Positions 46,860-58,863 of a stretch of 64,000 nucleotides of DNA are shown here, one piece after another (position 1 is the first letter of the stretch; the number at the start of each line of letters is the position of its first letter). Below the pieces are notes generated by a model. That model worked only from the letters and a program-made list of their open reading frames with translations. It did not search any database and had not been told where the DNA came from. Made by a program: the position numbers and the translations under genes. The DNA is from Boswellia sacra (lineage: Eukaryota > Streptophyta > Magnoliopsida > Sapindales > Burseraceae): the NCBI GenBank assembly GCA_013180625.2, contig SNVD02002538.1, positions 434,001 to 498,000 of the forward strand. The letters are read 5' to 3'.

Positions 46860-47827
46860 GGTCTTTAGGACTGTTGTGCTAGAAAAAATTACAGCTGAAA
46901 AAATTAGGTAGAAAAGTGTCTTTAAAAAAGTCTACGGAGAAAAGTGCTGTAGGATAAATCTATTGTTAATTGTGCTGTGAGAGCAAAGCTGAGGATGTTT
47001 GATAAAATTGATTTTTAGAATTATTATATTGTCTAAAAGTTAGAATGTGTTTAAGTAAACTTGTAAAATCTAATTTTTAATATAGAATAAAAAATTTATA
47101 ATTTTTTTAAAAAATAAAAATGAATATTTTAAATTTAATTTAAAATTATATTATTAAAAATAAATAAATAATTTTTTTGCAATAAAAATAATTAATATTT
47201 ATTAGTTTATTTTTAAAAATAGAAAAAAGAGCCCCACCTTGCTATTGTCGGTCGTCGATGAGGTGGCGCATTCGACGTTATCGCCAATGTTACCATGGTC
47301 GTTGTGGTTAGCTTGTCAAATATCCATGAGCTTTATCGATGATTATGCAAGAGATTGTCAATATCGGATAATTGAAAATTTGACATTGAAACTAAGTGTT
47401 TGATCTTGTTCATCACCTACGTGAGCGATAAAACCATCGATAGATCAAGGTAGATCGGTCAACGACGGACACGACCATATATATACTTAATTATAAAATA
47501 ATTTTAAAAATAATTTTGAAATAAATTTTTATTTATTAAATAAAAAATAATTATTAATATTAAAATTTTCACATCAAAGAGTATTTTTTGAATTTTTATT
47601 ATTTGAGAAAGACAACTGCGATATTTTGATATCTCAAGTTCACTTTTTTTAAATCAAATTATAAAAGCTTTTTCATGCCTGCTTTTGCACTCTAATACAA
47701 AATATAAATCTTGGAGCAGTAACTTTTGGGACAATCAGTTTTGAAAGAACTTACAAAATACCAAAATAGATATAACTAGTAGCAAAATTCAAAATTTGTT
47801 ATGCAACAGTAATACTAAACAGACTCT
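46860..47827. mobile_element. Possible hAT-like element, degenerate
   Basis: The left end GTCTTTAGGACTGTTGTGC and the right end (minus strand GTCTGTTTAGTATTACTGTTGC) are loosely inverted. Flanks CGATTACA and ATATTACA agree at 6 of 8 positions. The interior is AT-rich except for a GC-richer insert at 47230-47470. The call is tentative because the ends align only with gaps. Confidence 0.4.
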
Positions 47828-49051
47828 ATATTACATTCGAGTGAGGTTATACATTTGAATAAACTTTAAACTAGTTTTATTCAACATGGTATTATAAAAT
47901 ATATAATAATAATTAAATAATATTAAAATAAATAATAAAATAATCACTTATCGAGTGAAAATTATAATAAATTGATATAATTGATTATATATGTAAGATT
48001 ATTTTTATTACTAATCATGTAGTATTTGTTGTTTCGACTTCTTCAAGATAGCCTATTGAAATATATATTTTTAGAGCAGAGTTTTTAAAAGTGAAACTTT
48101 TATTAAAAATGTTATTAATTGTTTGATGAGATAAATATAAATATACTTATCATATTAAATTATTAAAATAGAGTTTTATTATAAGAAAATAATAAAGTAA
48201 AATATTTAAAATTAAATGAGAATATCTTTGATATTTCAAGAAAAAAATTCAAAAGAGTTATTTTCAAAAGTCACAATTTTAGCTTTTTTTTAGTAGACGT
48301 AAAATAGCTTTTTTAATAATTTATAACCTCTTCTTAGATGATACTCAAATGACATTAAAAATTTTTAAAAGAGCTTTTGTTATTAAAAGAACTTTTTAAC
48401 AAATAGAGGTTCAAATAAATATACTTATAATCTACCAGGAGAAAACTATATTACCCAATTTTTTTCTTTTATTTCTAAACTTATATTTTATTATTTTCAA
48501 TGAACAAAGAAAATAATATTTATATAAATTGATCATAGATCTAAAATTATTTAAACAGTAATTATCTTAATGCACTCAAATTCTACTAATTTCTACCAAT
48601 GTACCGTGAAATCTCATTCATGTCCTAAAACAAATTGGCATTATATCAAAGATCAGTATAAATCGGAAATAATTGGGCAAATAGTAATCATGTTTTACTC
48701 TATACGTGCTTTTTTTTTTTCTTTTTTTTTAATAATATATTCCATATTATAAGAAAGATTTATTTTTTCTTCCGTTTCTTGTAGAAAGCAGTCAATTACG
48801 ACTATTATGATTTAATAATTATCCAATCCTCAACCTGACTTTTCTTCAAAGGGAAAGGAAAGTTGACGAGTACGATTTTACGATAATACCCATGGGATTT
48901 ATTTGAGATGCCAGATGAGGATTTGCATATTGCCGTCACAACTCACAATAACTAGAAGCAAACCCTAGAATTCTTTGTGCTCAAATCTCTGCACACAAAT
49001 ATATCGTCCGAGTCTGAGATAGCAAGGTAAAAGTTTAAACTCAACCCAAAG
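47828..49051. other. AT-rich spacer and U2AF promoter
   Basis: No gene. The last 100 bases form the U2AF 5' leader. Confidence 0.4.
48961..48969 (+). promoter_or_regulatory. Telo-box-like motif upstream of U2AF65
   Basis: AAACCCTAG lies about 85 bases before the start codon. Telo-boxes (AAACCCTA) are common near the transcription start of plant housekeeping and translation genes expressed in dividing cells. A similar AAACCCTGA stands just before the PPR gene. Confidence 0.5.
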
Positions 49052-52000
49052 ATGTCAGATTACGAACTCAACGGTGAAGACGTCGACAATAACAACAACG
49101 ATTACGCTTTTGGTTCCTCTCCACAGCCTCGTGCTACTGAGGATCACAGCGACTCCAAATCCCAGGTACTTACGCGGTCTCGCACATGCTTAGGTTTTTG
49201 TTTGTTTCAATTCGTCTTTTTATTCTGTTTTCGAATTCTTCTGGATGAAGTGTGGGTTTAGGGATTACGGATTTCAAATAAATTACTGCTGTGTTTGTTT
49301 CAAATTGAAGTTATTTTGTTTTAATTGTTGGTTTGGAGGTAGATGAAATGGGAATGCTTGAATTGGATATTTCATATTTTAGAGTTAGGGTTTTAGTAGG
49401 TATTTGATGGGAATTTTATAAGTCCCCATGAAGTGATAGTTGTTCAAGTTGGAATTCACACTTACGAACTTTAGGTGTGCTTTTTATGAGTCTTCTGCAA
49501 TAAGTTTACAGACTTCTATCAGTTTTATTAGTTAATTAAATTTTTTTATTATTTTCTTTTTTTGCGTGGCAACATGTAGAAGGCAGGTGGTTGCTTGTTT
49601 TATAAAATACACCTGGAGTTTGTTTTTGTTTGTGGTCTGGTTTCTGCTTGTTTTTTCATGTGTTTAATTAGAGTCAACAAGTGCTTGTGGATTCTCGCAA
49701 TGGTAATTTCTCTACGTTGTTATAAAATGCCATTGAGTCACGGTCTTTGGCTTATTTCTACTACTGATGGTTGTTGATGTTGCATATTCATTTGCAGCTT
49801 GGATCTCGTGACCGTGAAAAAGAGCTTTCGAGAAGTAAGGAAAAGGACAGAGAAAAAGGTCGTGATAAGGATAAGGATAGGGATCGGGATCGAAATCGTG
49901 ACAAGGAGAGGAGCAGGGATCGGGACCGAAGCAGGGATAGAGACAGAGATAGAGACAAAGACAGGGAGAGGGATAGGGATAGGGAAAAAGACCGAGAAAA
50001 GGATCGTGATCGACATCACAGAGATCGCCATAGGGAGCGCAGCGAGAGAAGGAGGGACAGAGACGATGATGATAATCACCGAAGCCGGGATTATGACAGG
50101 TAATAGAGCAAAAGTAATTCTATTGCAGTGTTTTTGAATTCGGAGTCATTTTTATCTTTCTTTCTTTTGTTGTCAATAAAATAGATACATTTCCTGGATT
50201 GATTTTATAACTGGTTATGTGCAGACGGAGAGATTATGACAGAGACAGAGAGGATAGGCACCGACATCGTTCTCGATCTCGTTCAGGGGGAAAATCTGAG
50301 CACAGATCAAGGTCTCGTTCTCGCTCACGTTCGAAGAGGTAGGCTATAAAAAACATTAGCACGGGATAACATTGGTTTTCGTCTTGATGGCGTTTGAAGC
50401 AACTTGTAGATATACTTGATATAAAATTATACTGATATTTCTGAATTGGCTTTTATTTCTGAGTCTTTTATAATTCCTACTAATCTTGGCATCATAGCGT
50501 GTAGAAACTAGATTACGCTGTTCCTTTCGTTACTCTTTTTATGATAGTATGTTCTGATATGTATTATTTTCTTTTCCAATTTCTTCTGTTTTTGTTTCAG
50601 ATGCAATTTCCATTTTTGTAATGTTTAGCTAGGTTGTATGACAAATAATAGAATCTCCATGTTTTCACTTCTTTTTCTTTTAAGTTTGTGAAAGCTGCCT
50701 TTTCCTATCAGCTATGTTGTAGCATTTTCTTCTTAATGTGTACTAACCATATCTACTTTCAGCAAAAGGATAAGCGGATTTGATATGGCACCTCCTGCAT
50801 CTGCAATGTTGGCTGCTGGTGCCGCCGTCGCCGCCGCCGGTATATGCACCATTCTATATACTTAATATTCATATTCATATAACTGTCATTTTTCTGGTTT
50901 TGGTTGATCTAGTGTGGAAAGTTCGTATCAAAATACATGGTGTAATTTTGGTAAGCTTAATTTTGTTCTTTTACTTTGTGTAACATAGAGCCTATTGAAG
51001 TTGTGGTCTCTGGATGGTCTTCACTATTAATTTATTGTTTACTTAGTGAAATACTTCTGGAACTGAGAGAGTTTTTGGTTTTCTTGTTGTCTTTGGTGTT
51101 TGCTTGTTTGTTTCTATGTCTTGTCTTTGTTGTAAGAAGGCAATGTTGGGCTACTTGTCCCACTGTGCTGACAATGGGCGTGAGCCGACTTCTGTAGCTT
51201 TTATGTACAAGAAGGAATCAATGCTCCAGTTTGATGGTTCTTGTTCGTCTTCAACCGGCAACTATTGCCATTTTTGGTAGTCTTGCAAATATTTCCTTCA
51301 AAACTTGTATATCATGTATTCCTTTCATCATTATTGATAAATATGTTGTGAGAAGTTAAATTAAGCAATATTTTCGTAAATATTTGTGAGAGGTTATGAA
51401 AATGCTTAATTTAAATGGGTTCACAAGGAACCCTGAGGGCTGGGCTTAGTGGTAAAAAGTCCTTGGTCTCATCATCGGGGGCAAGGTTCAAATTCCCTTG
51501 GTGCCATCTACTTTGGATGTATATATATATTTCTCATATGTTTCCTTCCTGGCTACCTGGCTTTTAAGTTGTAGAAGTAGCCCCGGCGTTAGAGATAAAC
51601 AAGGGAAGGGTCCTGGGATATCTGGGGTATAAAAAAAATGCAAAATAGAAAAACAACAAATAAAAAATTGTTCACTAGGAAGGTGTACAGTTTAAGTCTT
51701 TTTGGTATTCTACTTTCATTAGTAATTGCTGAGTTGTAATTGTGTTCTGATATGTACTTTCATTGCCTCTACAGGTCAAATTCCTGGGACAACTCCAACT
51801 ATTCCTGGAATGTTCCCAAACATGTTCCCTTTGGCCACTGGTCAGGTAGTGTTTCCATTCTTCGATGCAAAGGATATTATGAGCATGTTTTCATTTGCAT
51901 TTATTAATTTGTGCCATTTTGTTATTGTGTTGTGCAGCAGTTTGGTGCTCTTCCTGTCATGCCAGTTCAGGCAATGACTCAGCAGGTTGGCATTATCGGG

Positions 52001-54005
52001 ATTCTCTCTAGTCTTTTTAAATGTTTTATTTCTATTAACAGCTATATATTTCGTTTTATTCTTTTAGGCTACGAGGCATGCTCGGCGAGTATATGTTGGA
52101 GGACTTCCCCCTACAGCAAATGAACAGGTTTTGCATGTAACCCGAATATGTATTTTCTTATTACATGTCCATTTTCTTTGTGCTGACTCTTCATTTTCTA
52201 CTGTAGTCTGTAGCAACTTTCTTTAGCCAGGTTATGGCTGCAATTGGAGGAAATACAGCTGGTCCAGGTGATCTTTGACTTCTATTTTTGTAAATGGGTC
52301 GACCACTGACTATATTTTGATTTTTGCCTGATGTTTATGTGCTTGTTCTCCCAGGGGATGCTGTTGTCAATGTATACATAAACCATGAAAAGAAGTTTGC
52401 TTTTGTGGAGATGAGATCTGTTGAGGAGGCCAGCAATGCAATGGCTTTAGATGGGATTATTTTTGAGGTTGGTTTTTTTTTTTTGGGGGGGGGGGGGTTT
52501 AATTTTTAATTTGTAATTGCATTTTCTCTTGCATTTGGTTTAACTCAAGATCGGGATTGTGACCCTTGCTATGTAACATTCTGAATTACGATGTTACCTG
52601 GTACTGACTTGTTCAAATTGCAGGGGGCTCCTGTGAAGGTGAGGAGGCCCAGTGACTATAACCCATCTCTTGCGGCAACACTTGGTCCCAGCCAGCCCAA
52701 TCCCAGTCTTAACCTGGCTGCTGTTGGTCTAACACCAGGATCGGCCGGTGGTCTTGAGGGTCCCGATCGCATTTTTGTGGGTGGTCTCCCCTATTACTTC
52801 ACGGAGGCACAGATCAGGGAGTTGTTGGAATCTTTTGGGCCCCTACGTGGTTTTGATCTGGTTAAAGATAGAGAAACTGGAAATTCAAAAGGCTATGCTT
52901 TTTGTGTTTATCAAGATCTTTCAGTTACAGATATTGCATGTGCTGCACTAAATGGGATTAAAATGGGTGATAAAACTCTTACTGTTAGGCGTGCAAATCA
53001 GGGTGCTAACCAACCTAAACCTGAGCAAGAGAGCGTACTATTGCACGCCCAGCAGCAGATTGCTTTGCAGGTCACACTTTTGTATTCCTTTCTGTTATGT
53101 TTAGATTCCTTTTTATTATTCTTATTTATGGTTTTTTAATTATTCAGTATGATTTGTATGTTAATTTATTGTTTTGGATGTCTTCTGCAGAGGCTTATGT
53201 TGCAGCCTGGTGCAGTTCCCACCAAGGTTGTATGCTTAACTCAAGTAGTTACTGCAGACGAACTTAAAGATGATGAAGAGTATGAAGATATTTTGGAAGA
53301 CATGAGACAAGAAGGCGGAAAATTTGGTAAAAATCTTGAATTTTTCCCTCTTAGCCCTTTTTTTGCTGTAATGGTTCTTGCTTATTAATTAATTTTCTTT
53401 ATTTTCTTTGTTGTGTATATGTCTGTTTTACAGCCATTTCTAGTCCCACATTCTGCTATAAAGAATCAGGCCTAATATACACAGACAGATGACTCCATAA
53501 CCCTCAATTTGTCTATATTTATATTTATCTATGATTGTTTCTCTAACAATTTTAAAAGTTTTTTTTGTCTATTCCAAAATTTTCACACATGATATGCAGG
53601 TACATTGGTGAATGTTGTCATCCCACGCCCAAAACCAAATGGTGAATTTTCGTCAGGAGTTGGGAAGGTCAGTATAATGTTTATTTGCTATTTTTTTGCG
53701 CGTCCCAGTTTTGTTGTATTTACTGTTAGAAGTCCTGTATTATGTGTGAATTGTCAAATGTCATTGTTGCCGCACTCCCATTCACATTTTGGCACTTCTA
53801 CAGAAACTTGCTATTATGAATGTTCAAGTTGATGCTTGCTGATTAAAATTCTCCACGTTCTTTCCAGGTGTTCTTGGAATATGCAGATGTTGAAGGCTCT
53901 TCGAAGGCCCGATCAGGGATGAATGGAAGGAAATTTGGTGGGAATCAAGTTGTGGCCGTTTTTTATCCAGAGAACAAGTTTGCTCAGGGGGATTATGAAG
54001 GCTAA
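49052..54005 (+). CDS. U2AF65A: Splicing factor U2AF large subunit (U2AF65)
   Basis: Thirteen exons, all in frame: 49052-49165, 49798-50099, 50225-50338, 50763-50839, 51775-51845, 51938-51985, 52068-52127, 52207-52267, 52355-52467, 52624-53070, 53191-53326, 53600-53667 and 53868-54005, giving 582 residues (Arabidopsis U2AF65a is about 570). Order: an acidic start, an Arg/Ser/Asp-rich domain (about 39-175), KRISGFDMAPP, an Ala/Pro/Met linker, RRM1 (RRVYVGGLPPTANEQ; FAFVEM), RRM2 (RIFVGGLPYYFTEAQ; GYAFCVY) and a C-terminal UHM domain ending with the RxF motif in NGRKFGG. It binds the intron polypyrimidine tract in the nucleus and recruits U2 snRNP with U2AF35 and SF1. The place of the conserved Trp of the animal U2AF-ligand motif is taken by Phe. 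Long T- and G-runs follow the exon 9 donor. Confidence 0.94.
51432..51530 (+). repeat. tRNA-derived SINE remnant in U2AF intron 4
   Basis: An A-box-like TGGGCTTAGTGG (51441-51452) and a B-box GGTTCAAATTCC (51485-51496) are 32 bases apart, as in a tRNA-derived SINE head. The tail GGTGCCATCTACTTTGG then TATATATATA follows. It lies in the intron between 50839 and 51775. Confidence 0.5.
52473..52497 (+). repeat. T12-G13 homopolymer pair after the U2AF exon 9 donor
   Basis: Twelve T then thirteen G start six bases into intron 9, right after GAG|GTTGG. G-runs in introns can form quadruplexes and affect splicing. This could also be a sequencing or assembly artefact. Confidence 0.7.
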
Positions 54006-54868
54006 CATTCTTCTACTTGAATTTGTTCTTGCCCTTCACTTGGGTCCTTAGCATTAGGATGGTTTATAAGGATGATCATGAAGGCTTGTGATGTTTATGC
54101 TATTCTTAGTTTCTATTGTATTTGTGTGCTCAGAGGTCATGGTCGATGTTGGTTCTTTTTAGTTTCTACTCGTATGCCGTAAAAATTTTGCAAATATGTA
54201 CGCCTCATTATTTTTATTTCATTTAATCAACATAGTTAGAATTTAGTGACTTTTGGTTTCTCCACTTGATAATTATTTCCTCCCAAGTCCTAGTACCTGA
54301 AAAACTCGGTTTTGCTGATTGGTATAAACCTCTTCTCTCTGTTTCTGGTTGGATTTACTTAGGAGTGACAAATTTTGATATATGAATATAATACAAAATT
54401 AAGTTGTGACGTACATTCTTAATTAGGTTGATTAATAAGTGAGTCAAATAAATTGATTAATAAGTGAGTCAAATAATACGACGTTGAGTTTAAATAATTA
54501 AAGAACAAATTAAATTACTTGGTAGATAATTTTGATTAATATATAAAATTTGTGGGTAACATCTATGTTTTAAATAATTAAATAGGTTATGTGTTAAATT
54601 TGTTATTTCATTTAAAGATTTAACTTAATAAATAAGAATTTAATAATACATTTTTTTGTACGGTAATCGAGTATAACAATCTCTTTTTTACTTTTTTTAT
54701 AGCATTTAATTTCATTTTTTTATTAATTTGTTGGTCAAAAAGGTTTCGGTTAAGTTTCTTATTTTATCTAATAGGAAGTTAGTAACAAGTTAGTAAGTGT
54801 AGGTTTAATAATAGTTTTAGAGTTAAATACATCTATTTTTCAAGTATCTAACTAGTTTATTCTGGGAG
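54006..54868. other. U2AF 3' UTR and AT-rich spacer
   Basis: Probable 3' UTR to about 54230, then AT-rich spacer including a 25-bp tandem duplication at 54428-54476. No gene. Confidence 0.4.
54428..54476. repeat. 25-bp tandem duplication
   Basis: TTGATTAATAAGTGAGTCAA recurs exactly after 25 bases (54428 and 54453). Confidence 0.85.
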
Positions 54869-56100
54869 ATTTCCATTTTCCCTTCCGAGGTTAGGCCTGA
54901 TTTCTCCCCGTATTTTTTTTACTACTACAATTTACCCCTTGATTTGAATTTGGAACCGTTAACTTAAACGGTTTACGGATAAAATCGGAAACAGAATATC
55001 ATTGGATAAATATAAATGTAATACATAAATGAAGCTGGGAGACAATAGTAATAATAAAAAATAATATAAATAATAATAATATTTAAAAAATTAATTCCAG
55101 GCATCACGCGATTACAGCATCGCCATTGGTTCTTCACCTTTGCCTAGCCGAACCATCGCAAGCCTCACCATTACCATCCCTTCACCATAATAGAAACCTC
55201 ACCAGCCTTACCACATCGTTTCTTTACCATCGCTTCTTCTTGTCTTGACTACTCACTCACTGGAGATAGTGGCTCACTGGAGATAGTGGTAGAGGAGTGG
55301 AGGGCTTCCGATTCTTGAATGGCGCGTGGAAGCGACTGGAGGGGGCTATGGAGGTCGGTCTAAAAGGGCAGTTGATCGGTCGTCGGCTGATCCACCTGGT
55401 GAAGGGGAGGTGAAGCCTCACTAGTCGGACGGGCAGAATTACGGGTTGTTAGCTCTTATGGGCTTTCCATTGCTGGTCTCATTTCGCCTCCCGGAAGGCT
55501 GCAGAGGTGGCGTTGGAGGTGGTGGAGGAGGCGTCGATGGCGGTGTCTGGCTCTTTCTCTTCGATGAACGCAGTGGTGGAGGTGGTGGAGGGATTGAATC
55601 CACTTTTTCACTTTTGCTGCTCTTTAGTTTGTATGGGTATTTTTTGCACATCTCTCCTGAGCAGGGGAACAAATAAGTTCTGATTGTGTAATTTTGGGTA
55701 ATGTTGTGATGGAGAACGTAATCAACGGTGGGCAGGGGAATTCACTTTGGCTGTAATGGTGTGTAATTTGATGGTGGGTGTGATAGAGAACGTAATTGAC
55801 GGTGAACGGGTGTGATGGAGAATTAGGTAACAGTTAGGGCGATTTTGTTAAAGTAATTTGCTTTTTCTTATTTTGTAATTTTTTATTGCATGTAAATAAT
55901 TATTTTATTGGCCAAATGATAGATTTAGCGGTATTTCAGTCATATTGAGCACATTTTCTTCTCTCTCCTGTTATGTCATTGTTAGAGCCTAGTTTGCCGT
56001 TCAAGTTAACGGTTCCAAATTAAGATCAGGGGGCAAAATGATAATACAAACATTTCTGGGGGAAATTTGTGAGGCCTAGCCTCAGCCGGAAAATGTAAAT
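54869..56100. mobile_element. Long-TIR element, probably Mutator-like
   Basis: The two ends are imperfect inverted repeats over about 100 bases. The left has CATTTTCCCTTCCGAGGTTA, then GGCCT and TTGGAACCGTTAAC; the right, on the minus strand, has CATTTTCCGGCTGAGGCTAG, then GCCTCA and TTGGAACCGTTAAC. No clear target duplication. The GC-rich middle (55140-55680) codes only Gly- or Pro-rich low-complexity frames. Confidence 0.6.
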
Positions 56101-56338
56101 ATCGTTATTTTTAATTTGGTGTAAATTTAATTATTTTACATTTTTTATTAGCGATAAAAAATCAAGATGCAAGTGAAAGATGAATTTTGAGAAGAGGATA
56201 TTACGATATTGCACATGGATGGAGATGAAAAAAAAAAATTCTCGGACGGAAAGGAGGCATCATCTGCTCTAAAACCCTCTCCAATGCGCAACGCAAACTC
56301 TACTCCATCTCTGACCTAAAACCCCTAAACCCTGAATC
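56101..56338 (+). promoter_or_regulatory. PPR gene promoter with telo-box-like motif
   Basis: About 240 bases between the long-TIR element and the PPR start. AAACCCCTAAACCCTGA at 56320-56336 is telo-box-like and ends just before the ATG. If the element boundary is right, the promoter is very short or uses transposon sequence. Confidence 0.45.
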
Positions 56339-57571
56339 ATGTCGTCCTCCCTCCGCCATCTTCGCCGCCTTTGCACCACCACCACCACCACGACGACGAC
56401 CCCGAAGTCTTCCATCTCAATATCCCAAGCCAAATCCAAACTCCGTTCTGAATACGACCCTGACAAAGCCCTTGAAATCTACTCCTCCGTTTCCAAACAT
56501 TACTCCTCTCCTGTGTCCTCTCGCTACGCGCAAGACTTAACCGTCCGTCGCCTTGCCAAATCTCGACGCTTCAATGATATCGAAACCCTCATCGAATCCC
56601 ACAAAAAAGACCCCAAAATCACTCAAGAACCTTTCTTATCGACTCTCATTCGGTCCTATGGTCAAGCCGGCATGTTTGACCATGCCATGAGAACTTTTGA
56701 GGATATGGAGCAACTGGGTACTCCAAGATCGGTAATTTCTTTCAATGCGTTATTGTTTGCTTGCAATCATTCCAAACTCTTTGATAAAGTGCCTTTATTG
56801 TTTGATGAGATTCCGCCAAAATACAATTTTTCCCCCGATAAGATTTCTTATGGGATTTTGGTAAAATCTTATTGTGAAGCTGGATTGCCTGATAAGGCTT
56901 GGGAATTATTGCAAGAATTGGAGGATAAAGGCGTGGAAGTGACTGCGGTTACTTATACAACAGTTCTGAGCTCCTTGTACAAACAAGGAAAGAGTGAAGA
57001 AGCTGAAAGATTGTGGAGCGAGATGCTGGGCAAGGGTTGTGAATTGGATGTTGCTGCCTATAATGTGAGGATTATGTATATACATGGTGGTGATCCGGAG
57101 AAATTGAAAGAGCTGATTGAGGAGATGAGTAATGTAGGATTGAAACCTGACACAATAACCTACAATTTCTTGATGACATGTTATTGTAAAAATGGGATGA
57201 TGGAGGAAGCCAAGAAGGTTTATGAGGGGTTGGATGAAAACGGGTGCAAGCCAAATGCTGCAACTTTTAGGACATTGGTGTATTATTTGTGTAGAAGTGG
57301 GGATTATGAGAAGGGATATAAAATGTTTAAAGAGAGTGTGAGGATGCATAAGATTCCGGATTTCAATACGATGAACGTTTTGGTAGAAGGGCTGGTGAAG
57401 AAAAAGAAGATGAAGGAGGCCAAAGGTTTGATTCGAACAATTAAGAAGAAATTTCCTCCTAATGTCTTGAAAGCATGGAAGAAAGTTGAGGAGGAGCTTG
57501 GGTTGGTTTCTGGTGCCGCTGCCCCGCCTAGTGCCACTGCCCCTAGTGAGGATGCTGAGGCTACAAAATAA
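56339..57571 (+). CDS. Mitochondrial-type PPR protein (P class), intronless
   Basis: A single 410-codon frame. Residues 1-30 are rich in Arg, Ser and Thr with few acids, fitting a mitochondrial presequence; a Thr run comes from ACC/ACG repeats (56375-56400). About eight 35-residue P-type repeats follow from residue 100, such as FLSTLIRSYGQAGMFDHAMR, VTYTTVLSSLYKQGKSEEAE and ITYNFLMTCYCKNGMMEEAK. The last 30 residues are Ala/Pro/Ser-rich. P-class proteins bind organelle RNAs in a base-specific way for stability or translation. The short length and lack of E/DYW domains place it near the Arabidopsis small PPR genes At4g36680 and At2g18520 as I recall them. RNA target unknown. Intact. Confidence 0.92.
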   Translation: MSSSLRHLRRLCTTTTTTTTTPKSSISISQAKSKLRSEYDPDKALEIYSSVSKHYSSPVSSRYAQDLTVRRLAKSRRFNDIETLIESHKKDPKITQEPFLSTLIRSYGQAGMFDHAMRTFEDMEQLGTPRSVISFNALLFACNHSKLFDKVPLLFDEIPPKYNFSPDKISYGILVKSYCEAGLPDKAWELLQELEDKGVEVTAVTYTTVLSSLYKQGKSEEAERLWSEMLGKGCELDVAAYNVRIMYIHGGDPEKLKELIEEMSNVGLKPDTITYNFLMTCYCKNGMMEEAKKVYEGLDENGCKPNAATFRTLVYYLCRSGDYEKGYKMFKESVRMHKIPDFNTMNVLVEGLVKKKKMKEAKGLIRTIKKKFPPNVLKAWKKVEEELGLVSGAAAPPSATAPSEDAEATK

Positions 57572-58730
57572 GGATTGTTTTTGGGAGATTTAAGTCAGTT
57601 AAATTCAATTATTCAACTTTAATTGAATATAACTAAATTGTGATTTTTTGGGTGAGCGTACTGGTTAAATTTGTAACTCTTCTGTGGGCGGTAATATAGA
57701 GCTCGATTGAAGCTATTTTGAGCTTTCCACACTAAGTATCAACCTCTACTTTGCTGCTTCAGATACTCAACTACACCTTTGTTTCAGCTTTGTAGATTAC
57801 ATAAATTTGAAACTTTTCTTGGGCACCCGTCCATCATTTCATTGTTTATTATGCCGTAATGTTTATTTCTTTTCTCTACTAATTTCCTACTTGGCTTTAA
57901 CTCGGCTCCAATGTGCATAATTTATGCATCTAATGATCTAAACAAAGGAGCTTGATGGCTATGTTAGGTGTTTATGATCGGTTGAAGATTTGTGGCAGGT
58001 TATCAAGCAAGTTGTCTTGTAAATATGCAGATAGAAGAAGGCTTTCTTAATTCAAGTTTTAATCATGGACTATGTAGTGGCTAATATATGTACAGGAGCT
58101 GCTGTTATGGCCTCATCTATGTGTATGTGGTCAGATCTGCTGTTGCAAATACCAGAACCAAGCAGGAAACAGTTCTCAGGAGATGTTTTCTTCCGCCTAA
58201 ACTGCATTTGATAATGTTGTACGGAGCTGTCGTAAAGGATTCATAGGCGATTCCCAGTTTTGCCTCTTACAAGACAAAAGAATTACGGATGCATTGAACT
58301 ATTATTGTCAAAAGAAATATAAGTGTAGAACTTTTAGTAAAATTGATAAAATTGACAGAGAGAGATTAAAAAAAAAAAAAGAAGAAGGTACTTTGACTCA
58401 TATGAAACTGAAAGAATCCTATTTATGATATGATTATTATTTTAGAATTGTTAGACGTTAGGAGCTGCAAATGCCACTAGACCGAAAACAAAAAATAATA
58501 ATAATAAATAAGAAAATTAAAAAATGATAAAGGGGGGTGCTTAGAAGATTGGCGAAGTGCAGACAGTAGAGGTAAACTTAAGAACCAATATCACAGCCCA
58601 TGGCAGTGGAGCCCAGCCCAGCCCAGCCCCAGTAACAACGAAGTAATACCCCCTCCTTGTTCGGTTGTCCCTGGGTTGGGAAGACGAGTAGAGAGCAGAA
58701 GAAGAAGAGAAGAGCAACAGGGTTTTGGGC
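57572..58730. other. PPR 3' UTR, spacer and SF3B4 promoter
   Basis: No gene. CAGCCCAGCCCAGCCCAGCCCC-like repeats at 58611-58630 lie in the SF3B4 upstream region. An A-rich run lies near 58370. Confidence 0.4.
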
Positions 58731-58831
58731 ATGACTACTCGAATCGCTCCTGGAGTTGGAGCCAATTTGCTTGGTCAACACTCCGCCGAGAGAAATCAAG
58801 ACGCCACTGCTTACGTCGGAAATCTCGATCC

Positions 58832-58863
<32 letters not shown>

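Noticed and set aside
49738..50079. 113-codon minus-strand frame opposite the U2AF RS domain
   Set aside because: Low-complexity complement of Arg/Asp codons.
55439..55676. Pro-rich (-) and Gly-rich (+) frames
   Set aside because: Low-complexity sequence within the long-TIR element, with no family match.
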